NCBI RefSeq assembly: GCF_000350225.1
Contig: NW_005178788.1
Location: 212,602 to 276,601 of the forward strand
From: Chondrus crispus
Lineage: Eukaryota; Rhodophyta; Florideophyceae; Gigartinales; Gigartinaceae
Reading direction: 5' to 3'
Length of the DNA: 64,000 nt
How positions within the stretch are numbered: position 1 is the stretch's first letter; every line of letters starts with the position of its first letter. The notes beneath the pieces were generated by a model. That model saw only the letters and a list, made by a program, of their open reading frames with translations, was not told the DNA's origin and did no database searches. Positions 57,519-64,000 of this stretch are shown here, piece after piece. Made by a program: the position numbers and the translations under genes.

Positions 57519-57965
57519 ATGAATTTTAGGGAAGACGGCCTGGGGAATCCGGGCCGGACGCGTGGGCGTTTCTTGAAGGAATTGCGCAGAAACAATAGCG
57601 TGGAAGGTGACGGGCGCAGAGGTGGAGACGACCATGATCGACCGCACCCTGGCGACGACCACGCTTCCCGCCAAAAACAGAAACCCAATCCGCCTCCCCC
57701 TTTTACTAACAACAGTCAATTTCACAACTTCCAACGCGCGCGCAATGCTTTTCGAACTGACTATAGGGGTCCCGCTGTGGAACGTAGTCAGACTAACGAT
57801 TTTGAGCTTCGTGACGTCCAATCTGATATCATTGATATGGACGACTGGCTTATCTGTCCGGGCAGGGCAGAGGATATCTTCAGGGCGGCCTGTACAATTA
57901 AGGCCGAGGCCCTTCACAAAGAGCTCGATAGTGATCGAAGAGGACACCAGAGATGGCAAGGTTAG
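57519..57965 (+). pseudogene. basic/proline-rich N-terminal region of the orphan membrane protein
   Basis: ATG at 57519. A basic, Gly/Pro-rich, probably disordered protein (GRTRGRFLKELRRNN, QKQKPNPPPPF) is followed by acidic QSDIIDMDDWLICPGRAEDI and TIKAEALHKELDSD. The frame ends at 57965, but near 57930 the next frame opens toward the membrane segment, so a one-base shift or short intron probably joins them. The overlapping start at 57607 in the other frame gives less plausible protein. Confidence 0.5.
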
Positions 57966-59529
57966 GGTCATCCTAGCACTCGCCACTGTCACACTTGTGG
58001 CGGCTGAACTACTGATGGAGTTCGGAACAGGTTCCGTCTCGGTCCCGGGTAGCACACTAACTTACGGGGGATACCACTTAAATACGACTAGTCAACCAAT
58101 CGACGTTTTGTCCACCGGTGAGGGGATTTGGAGAATGCTCAAAAGCAGTGACAGAGTTACAGGTGCAAGCATGCGGCTGCACGGGCTGACAGATAGAATG
58201 ATGGCTTCGTATAGCGTCACAGCTGAGGAGTTGCAGGTCCTGCGGTCGACTATTGAGCGAGGAGAGGGGGAGTATGCGATCCTTGACTCCCTGGATCCGA
58301 TGGATAAGCTAGCAACTAGCCGGAACGGCAGTTTATGGTTTGCTGGGGTTGGGGGAGCGGTCCTATTCCGAGGCTCGAACTTCTTATATTACGACGGGGC
58401 GAGTGACTTCTACATAATAGATTGGTCAACCAAGCTTGGAAATCTATCACTCGCTCCTCTTGAGCTAGTTATGGATCCTGGGTTTCGGGCTAACGTTCCA
58501 GCGTACGCTTTGGGCGGTCTAGATCTCAGGATTGAGGCGCTCGGCAAGGCAACTCTGACCCTGGAATGCGAGACACCTCATGACTACCCGACCGACTGGA
58601 ATGTTTCTTGCGAAGGGGGAGTCGGCGAGCCTGTCTCATTCATAAGAAGCGATGAAAGTTACAGCTCGACACGGGAGGATTCTTTAATCATGTATGATTT
58701 GACAGTGGACTTTGGGGAACGGGTCCAGGCACCGGTTAGCGCGAAGCAATTTAAGACAGTAAGGGTTTTACCATCGGGATCATCTCGAAAGAGGTCGGTC
58801 ACCCACGTCTATGAGGGGGTCGGGGTCACGGCGGTACAGCTAAGGACGTCCGTGATCTTTGCAATTCATTCCGAGGGCACGGATTTCATATGCTTAGCCA
58901 TGGGGAGCTCTTTACCTTTCTGGGGGGACATCGCCTGTAGGAGCCGGGAATGGAGAAGTGAGCAGGAAAAAGTTTCTGCTATACTAGCTTTACAAGTCGC
59001 AACTTCGAGTTACAAGACCGCCTGGACAATCCACAAAGATTGGATGACAGGAGACCCGTTGTCTACCCACACTACCGTCCATTGGCTATCAGAAAACCTT
59101 TCGGAACGCCGGGGGGTCTCTATGTTCAGCACAGAGACAGTAGCTACGGTTGACATCTTGTTTCTGATTGGGCTATTGCTGGTAGCAGTCGTAGGCATGT
59201 GTGGAGTGGGACTGCTGCTGGTGAGTGCTAGGGCAGTTTCGCCCAATTATCGAGGTCCAAGGCGCGTGACTCTGGAAACTAGTCGCCGTATTTTGGCAAT
59301 GTCGAATGCTAGTAAGTATAACTGCCATGTCACGCCTCGATTAGCACCTACCACTTTCGTCACGCGGACAGGCGACCTGACATGTCACTTCGAGACTACA
59401 TACGATTGTGCTAATGAGGCTATCGGTTACGCTGAAGTTGCTAGGGATGGTCTGGTAATGCTTGGCGGCCCACGGCGACATCGAGGCCCCAGCCAGGTGG
59501 GCGATAGGAGGACAAAGAACGCCAGCTAG
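57607..59529 (+). CDS. orphan two-membrane-segment glycoprotein-like protein
   Basis: The frame is 640 codons, and the part from about 57940 is convincing. Membrane segment 1 is VRVILALATVTLVAAELLME. An external domain of about 380 residues follows with sequons NTT, NGS, NLS, NVS and NLS. It has four cysteines in two pairs (LECETPHDYPTDWNVSC and FICLAMGS....DIACRSR). Membrane segment 2 is TVDILFLIGLLLVAVVGMCG and continues in hydrophobic residues. A tail of about 110 residues carries CHV, TCHF and DCAN. The topology suggests a surface glycoprotein. No family is recognised. It is flanked by direct repeats and followed by structured RNA, so a viral or retroelement origin is possible but unproven. 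Confidence 0.6.
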   Translation: MTGAEVETTMIDRTLATTTLPAKNRNPIRLPLLLTTVNFTTSNARAMLFELTIGVPLWNVVRLTILSFVTSNLISLIWTTGLSVRAGQRISSGRPVQLRPRPFTKSSIVIEEDTRDGKVRVILALATVTLVAAELLMEFGTGSVSVPGSTLTYGGYHLNTTSQPIDVLSTGEGIWRMLKSSDRVTGASMRLHGLTDRMMASYSVTAEELQVLRSTIERGEGEYAILDSLDPMDKLATSRNGSLWFAGVGGAVLFRGSNFLYYDGASDFYIIDWSTKLGNLSLAPLELVMDPGFRANVPAYALGGLDLRIEALGKATLTLECETPHDYPTDWNVSCEGGVGEPVSFIRSDESYSSTREDSLIMYDLTVDFGERVQAPVSAKQFKTVRVLPSGSSRKRSVTHVYEGVGVTAVQLRTSVIFAIHSEGTDFICLAMGSSLPFWGDIACRSREWRSEQEKVSAILALQVATSSYKTAWTIHKDWMTGDPLSTHTTVHWLSENLSERRGVSMFSTETVATVDILFLIGLLLVAVVGMCGVGLLLVSARAVSPNYRGPRRVTLETSRRILAMSNASKYNCHVTPRLAPTTFVTRTGDLTCHFETTYDCANEAIGYAEVARDGLVMLGGPRRHRGPSQVGDRRTKNAS

Positions 59530-60190
59530 TAAAGAGGGTCATCACCATAGCATCTCGCGGTGCCCTACTGAAGCCGAACGCCCACGGTCTGCTGCAGGAG
59601 AGAGCGAAGCGATTGGTAGTACGCGCGTGGTCGCCCCAAACGGTATGGAGCGGTGGGAATTTTTAGATAAGAAGAAGACACTAGCTGCATTGGAGACAAT
59701 CAATCTGTCCATGGTGTCAGATCTCGAATTCGAGGTGAGCAAGGAATCTGTCGTTGCTGACTTGAGTCGATTTCTCGGGGAGTGCTTCGACCCATCGAAG
59801 TGGACGAGTGAGACGAAGATCGTCACTTTATGTGGGAAAGGTCTCAGAGTGAATAAGCAACTGCTGAAGTACACGAAGCGTTTGGACCTAGTTGTGAGAC
59901 TGAGATATTGAGCTGTAGCCGGGGCCCTCACCAGAGAGGAGCTGGTCAAAGCTTTCTCAGTGCGGCAGAGGGAAGAGGAGAGGCTCCGGGAACTAAAGGC
60001 TAAAGTCAGAATCCCAGAGGTCAGTGACGAATGTGTACAATCCGTGCGACACTCGTTCGCAACTTGGCCACGGGAGCTCAGTCCAGAGGAGCTAGTTAGA
60101 GTGAAGCCAAAGCTGCTCGTATACGCCGGGAGTCAAGGGTTTTCCCCCTCTTCTACTCGTTCAGAGTTAAGCCACCCAGGGCTAGGTTGA
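59462..60190 (+). pseudogene. second ORF of the cassette, broken by one TGA
   Basis: This frame overlaps the glycoprotein-like frame by 68 bases in another phase. No ATG is present until 59645 (MERWEFLDKKKTLAALETIN). The protein is helical and charged: LEFEVSKESVVADLSRFLGE, FDPSKWTSETKIVTLCGKGL. An in-frame TGA at 59909-59911 follows VVRLRY. The same frame continues with AVAGALTREELVKAFSVRQR and CVQSVRHSFATWPRELS to a stop at 60188. The two parts read as one protein of about 240 residues. It may be a frame-shifted continuation of the preceding protein. No family is recognised. Confidence 0.5.
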
Positions 60191-60194
60191 AGAG

Positions 60195-60577
60195 CGACGC
60201 GGTTGCGTCCAGGTCAGTGGGCGTCTCATGTGACTCAAAACAGGGCTGGGGCACGAGTTACAATGGCGACGATTAAGCCAACGAGTGTTGCGACTCCCAT
60301 CTGAAATAATACTTTTTGCATAAGTCGAAGATCGTCTGATGCAAGTAATGAGGTTCACTTGAGCCGTACTAACCTCAGCCACCAAGTGATGTTAACGAAC
60401 TTGTGGGGCGGCTGCGTTAGACGGGGAGAGAAATGTCCGCAAGCCAGGACGGAAAACTGGGGCTGAGCTAACGGGCTATTTACGGAATAGCAGCGTTAAC
60501 GAAACGAAATTGTGAGTGTCAAAACGTATCGGCGCTGACCCACGCGATACGATCAAAGGGTCAGACACTCAAGTGTC
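60195..60577 (+). ncRNA. highly structured 3' region with two H-type pseudoknots
   Basis: Read on the plus strand: hairpin GACGC/GCGTC (about 60195-60208); TTGCAT/ATGCAA (60316-60321, 60339-60344); pseudoknot 1, stem TGAGGTT/AACCTCA (60349-60355, 60371-60377) whose loop CACTTG (60356-60361) pairs with CAAGTG (60383-60388); CGTTAG/CTAACG (60415-60420, 60468-60473) and GCTATT/AATAGC (60475-60480, 60486-60491); pseudoknot 2, stem CGTATCG/CGATACG (60525-60531, 60545-60551) whose loop TGACCC (60536-60541) pairs with GGGTCA (60558-60563), all inside outer stem GAGTGTC/GACACTC (60514-60520, 60564-60570). It directly follows the two ORFs, so it would be their 3' untranslated region. Confidence 0.6.
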
Positions 60578-60597
60578 GGGGGCACTTTTAAACAACA

Positions 60598-61449
60598 TGT
60601 GACACCAATTCACATACAAGAATTACGTTTGTTTGTTTATCAACCCTCGCTTAAACATTTCTCAACCCGTTTAAAACCTTCGCCTTGTCATCCGCTTGGC
60701 CATTGGATCATCTGCGCCAAAAATCCTTAATAAAAAGGGTTAATACATATTTTCCATTTTGTTTCTTTATCAACGATCCCACCGTCACTTGTGAAAGTGT
60801 ATTGACGCACTTCAAAACCCTCGCCTTGTCATCCGCTCGGCCATTGGATCACCTGCACCAATACACAGTTCACGTTTGTTTGTTTATCAACCCTCACTGA
60901 AACATTTATCAACCCGTTTAAACCCCTCGCCTTGTCATCCGCTTGGCCATTGGCTCGCCTCCCGCCTCGTTTTCGACCACCTCACGAGTCGTGAGGCCCG
61001 TGAGCCACGACCGACCTGTTTACACTTTTCCCGGTCTTACCTTTTCGGATAATCTGAGCAGCCTATCGGTTGGGGTCTTTTTCACAGTGCACCTATGCCC
61101 CACGGGTATGTGTCCATCCAATATCAACGCCAGGCCGTCCGCCCTTCCGGGTGCTCGCGGACCCCCCTCCAGCATCAACCACCTCCCGCCTCGAGACGGG
61201 GTCTTGCTTACGGCATTGCAGTCTTCTCGAAGATGATTGGTCACAAACAGGGCGCGCGGTGATGGAGAACACACAATTGACTGCTGGTGCCTGACTGCTG
61301 GTGCCGCACACAGGTTGGAACGCGCCCTTCTTACCACTGATTAAGATGGTGGGACATACCCCATGCAGTACCGTTCCCTTGCCTTCGCAACGTTGCGCAA
61401 TACCGTGCATTCCCTACTTTCCATCCACTTCTGATATTGCAGTAGCTCT
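60598..61449 (+). repeat. direct repeat block, copy 2
   Basis: Matches 53425-54207. The CCCTCGCCTTGTCATCCGCT subunit occurs three times here. Over 60930-61440 it differs from copy 1 by a handful of changes and a short internal duplication (GACTGCTGGTGCC). Confidence 0.75.
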
Positions 61450-62042
61450 GGTTTCGTGCACGTAGGCGTCTGCTATTGTATAAAAGCTCGCCAAAACATA
61501 CACCCTTTCGATACCGTGCCACCTTGGAAATCACGTCTTCAAACCCTATATGGTCTGCAACAGGTCTCTTCCGTTTCGTCCTGCACTGCTACTCATGTCC
61601 GCTTGCAACGTGTACGCATATCGAAAACGCTTTGCTGTTCACTTCGTTTGAAACAACAAGTTCCATTTTTCTCTTGTCCAGCTGGCATCTATTTCTTTGC
61701 CGCCGTACACCAGCCTGATCTCTGAGGAACTCTCTTTTAACTTTACCGTGAATGTCACTCTAGGTACCCCAGCACTCTTGTCCATGAATTGGAATTGGAT
61801 AAACAGCGCAGCATGTCTGGGCGTAGAACACTCCATGCGCACTGTCCTCCCTTTCTGCTAACAATGGCGAATACGAGGACTCTACCCTATCCCAGTGTGG
61901 ATGAAACTATAGTGTTCGAGACCGCGATATACTCGAAAGGAGCGACCGGGACAGGGCATGCCGCGACGTCTTCCCAACGTAAAATCGACATTTTTAGTAT
62001 ACAAGCGCAGTGCACATATACCGCTACGCTAACCCTGCAATT
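61450..62042 (+). other. spacer with TATA box and weak small ORF
   Basis: TGTATAAAAGC at about 61475 is a good TATA box. A 100-codon frame from 61789 to 62091 (MELDKQRSMSGRRTLHAHCP start) follows but overlaps the end of the convergent dehydrogenase-like gene and has no recognised domain. It may be a small gene or an untranslated leader. Confidence 0.3.
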
Positions 62043-63518
62043 TCAGTTTCTCCCGCCTGGTCCCCCCGGCACGGAAGACGTGAACAAATAAATCCTTCCA
62101 CTCCTCTTACTGGACCAATAAAGCTCTCCGTCCGACCCCCTTCCAAACCGCACATCTACTCTGTTCTGAGTTGCGAATTGTGGCTCCGACCGCATGGCGT
62201 CTCCGAGCGTTTCGAACAGCAACGGCGGAGTGGCCGGGTCCTCGTCGTGGTCGAAGAAGATGCGCGCCTGCCTCGTGCGCGCCTGCGTGAGCTGGTCGGG
62301 CGGCCCGTTCGTGACGGCGGCGTCGATCTCCTCCAGCGTGGAGAAGTAGAGCTTTCCACTCGTCGGGAAGTCTGCGTAGAAGTAGTGCCCGGCCATGGGC
62401 GACGCGTTCTCCACGGGGCACCCGCCGGCGATGGCCTGCCCGATAATCCCTGCGTCCACGTCGCCCTCGTGGCCGACCTGCGCGACGGGATACTCGAACC
62501 CAAAGGCCTCGTCGTCGTCCGGCAGCGGGCTGACGCCGGTGAGCAGGCCGCCGCCCGTGTGCTGGAACGTGCCCTCGCGCAGCGACCAGCCGTAGTTGAG
62601 CCCCTTCTTCACGACGTTGACCTCCTCGACGTTTGCGCGGCCCGCGTCGGCGACGAACAGCGTGCCGTCGCTGCTGAAGCAGATATGGTGCGGGTTGCGG
62701 AAGCCGTACGCCCACACCTCCGGCGGGAGGGCGTCCGCGGCGGCGACGAACGGGTTGTCCGCGGGGACAGTGTACGGGGAGCCGTCGGGGGCCTCGCGCG
62801 GGTCGATGCGCAGGATCTTGCCCAGGGCGTCGTCGCGCTGGCCGCCGCCGGCCGTCGCCGACTGGACAGAGCCGTCGCCGTGGGCGATGTACAGAAGCGA
62901 GGCGTGGAAGGCGATCTGCTTGATGGGGTGGTCGTACACTGGCATGCCGACGCGGAAGACGAGGCGGTAGCTGTCCGGGACGGGCAGGGCCGTGGCCGGG
63001 TCGTGGCGGAACTCGAGCAGCACGCTGTCCGCGTCGATCGGGTCGGGGACGTCCGAGATGTAGGTGAAGGTGGGTGGGTCCGGCGGGCGCTCCTCCATGG
63101 CGGAGATGTAGAAGAGGTTGTTCGTGGCGAAGTCCGGGTGGAAGGCGATGGAGCGTACGCCACCGTGCTGCTTGTTCTGAGTGGAGAGGGTGCGCGGCGT
63201 GTTCTGGTCGATGGCGGCGGAGACGTCGAGGTAGAGCGAGACGTCGGCGGTCGGGGTGACGCGGTACACGCTGGTCAGGGTGCAGACGTACAGGTCCGGG
63301 GCTCTCGGGATGATGGAGATGATTAGTGCGGGGGAGCCGTTTTCGTCGGGCAGCTTTGCGAAGCGCTCCGTGTAGACGTCCATGTCGTTGGGGATGATGG
63401 GGGTGGCGACCGGGTTTGCGGCACGGACATGGGTGGTGAGGAGGAGGGGCAGGAAGAGCGCGAGGAGCGCGAGGAGCGCGGAGGGGGAGGCCATGGTGCG
63501 GGGTGGGAGGGTGAGCAT
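62043..63518 (-). CDS. secreted HHIP/glucose-sorbosone dehydrogenase-like beta-propeller protein
   Basis: 491 codons, single exon. The first ATG is at 63518; the second, at 63494 (residue 9), gives a textbook signal peptide (MASPSALLALLALFLPLLLT, cleavage near HVRA) and is the likelier start. Propeller motifs follow: KQHGGVRSIAFHPDFATNN (about 117-134), LYIAHGDGS (209-217), DDALGKILRIDP (229-240), VWAYGFRNPHHICFSSDGTL (268-287), FVADAG...VEEVN (288-301), GLNYGWSLREG (306-316), GHYFYADFPTSGKLYF and FGRGSDGELYWSSKRSGRIY near the end. The set GKILRIDP, GFRNPH, NYGW, ADY/F is diagnostic of the GSDH domain shared by bacterial PQQ sugar dehydrogenases and eukaryotic HHIP-like proteins. Substrate and cofactor use cannot be told. 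The protein is probably secreted or in the cell wall. It is the best-preserved host gene here. Confidence 0.93.
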   Translation of the reverse strand: MLTLPPRTMASPSALLALLALFLPLLLTTHVRAANPVATPIIPNDMDVYTERFAKLPDENGSPALIISIIPRAPDLYVCTLTSVYRVTPTADVSLYLDVSAAIDQNTPRTLSTQNKQHGGVRSIAFHPDFATNNLFYISAMEERPPDPPTFTYISDVPDPIDADSVLLEFRHDPATALPVPDSYRLVFRVGMPVYDHPIKQIAFHASLLYIAHGDGSVQSATAGGGQRDDALGKILRIDPREAPDGSPYTVPADNPFVAAADALPPEVWAYGFRNPHHICFSSDGTLFVADAGRANVEEVNVVKKGLNYGWSLREGTFQHTGGGLLTGVSPLPDDDEAFGFEYPVAQVGHEGDVDAGIIGQAIAGGCPVENASPMAGHYFYADFPTSGKLYFSTLEEIDAAVTNGPPDQLTQARTRQARIFFDHDEDPATPPLLFETLGDAMRSEPQFATQNRVDVRFGRGSDGELYWSSKRSGRIYLFTSSVPGGPGGRN

Positions 63519-64000
63519 GGCGGGGGCGGGGTGCGTTGCGGGATGATATAGTTATAGAGTTATTGACTTGAATGAATGGTGCAGTAGACATGACTTTAGT
63601 TGTTGATCTGTATGAATTCGGGTCACTCTTTGTAAGCTACATTTAGCTACATACGCACATACATACTCCCTTAAGGATTGGGCTACCTGAAACCTACCTT
63701 CAGGGGCAGCAAGAGCAACGAGTATTTTGATAGTAAACTGTCATGCTGTTGGGGTGTGATGAACGAATGATCGTTTCATTTGAGTCAATAGGACTATCAA
63801 AGGGAGGTCGAAGACGCTGTTCGTCTTCGACGTGAGCTCAATGAATATCTGAACCAACACACGCACTGACAAAATTGTCCCAAACCCGTGCTCACAAGCA
63901 GTTACGCGGCACTATCCTGCTGCTTCCCTTTTTCCCTGGTAAATCTATTTAGCAACCCTTTACACACACCTCAACAACCCCTCCGGACCGCCCAGCTTGC
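63519..64000. other. upstream region of the dehydrogenase-like gene; hairpin
   Basis: AT-richer promoter-side sequence. A perfect 10-bp hairpin GTCGAAGACG/CGTCTTCGAC lies at 63807-63831. No ORF is supported. Confidence 0.5.

Noticed and set aside
53425-61449. Direct repeats read as LTRs of one large retroelement
   Set aside because: Similarity continues past the CA end, lengths differ, no target duplication is present, and no RT or integrase lies between them.
62010-63591. Long frames overlapping the dehydrogenase-like gene
   Set aside because: Arg/Pro/His or Val/Arg-rich shadows of a GC-rich gene. Only the 62043-63518 frame has family motifs.

Overview
This is eukaryotic nuclear DNA from a transposon-rich region. 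The genes look intronless, there are no bacterial operons or Shine-Dalgarno sites, and there are TATA-like promoters, bZIP, chromodomain and HHIP-like proteins, and two classes of LTR retroelement plus several DNA transposons. The mix of compact single-exon genes and dense LTR and DNA elements fits a red alga of the Chondrus type, but that assignment is inference and no marker gene here proves it. Three assembly gaps are present (3536-3543, 27997-28096, 52052-52993).

Layout. 1-401 is the 3' part of an unknown broken gene. 984-10800 is a minus-strand Ty3/gypsy chromovirus-like element: protease, RT/RNase H, integrase and a broken chromodomain run right to left, followed by a long region with a large ORF in the opposite direction and then an LTR. 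11045-11345 is a tandem repeat. 11729-13770 is a DNA element with 93-bp terminal inverted repeats. 14551-15597 is a decayed gene. 16082-20691 is a complete but broken Ty1/copia element with 226-bp LTRs and a 5-bp target duplication. 20692-24743 holds a stray chromodomain and a truncated LTR. 25460-28626 is a pogo/Tigger-like transposase split by a solo LTR and by a piece of copia-like sequence that recurs in inverted orientation at 29669-30203. A second decayed copia pol lies at 29618-31113. 33440-38220 is an unusual transposon encoding a DDE-like transposase and a PD-(D/E)XK nuclease-like protein.

39285-46577 is a segmental duplication carrying three nearly identical genes for a 65-residue secreted cysteine-rich peptide, one inverted. 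47053-47568 is a MITE containing a perfect 26-bp hairpin. 48049-50396 is a nearly intact pogo-type transposon with a TA target duplication. 51587-53188 carries a bZIP transcription factor on the minus strand, interrupted by the large gap. 54320-54636 is another MITE, followed by an array of eight CACGTG boxes. 55480-57100 is GC-rich tandem and degenerate sequence with an ARM-repeat-like relic.

57519-60190 encodes an orphan two-membrane-segment glycoprotein-like protein and a second ORF. They are followed at 60195-60577 by a strongly structured stretch with two clear H-type pseudoknots. This cassette, the nuclease-bearing transposon and the cysteine-rich peptide cluster are the most interesting parts of the window. 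62043-63518 is an intact secreted HHIP/glucose-sorbosone-dehydrogenase-like gene, the clearest host gene here. Most other long open frames are shadows in GC-rich DNA.
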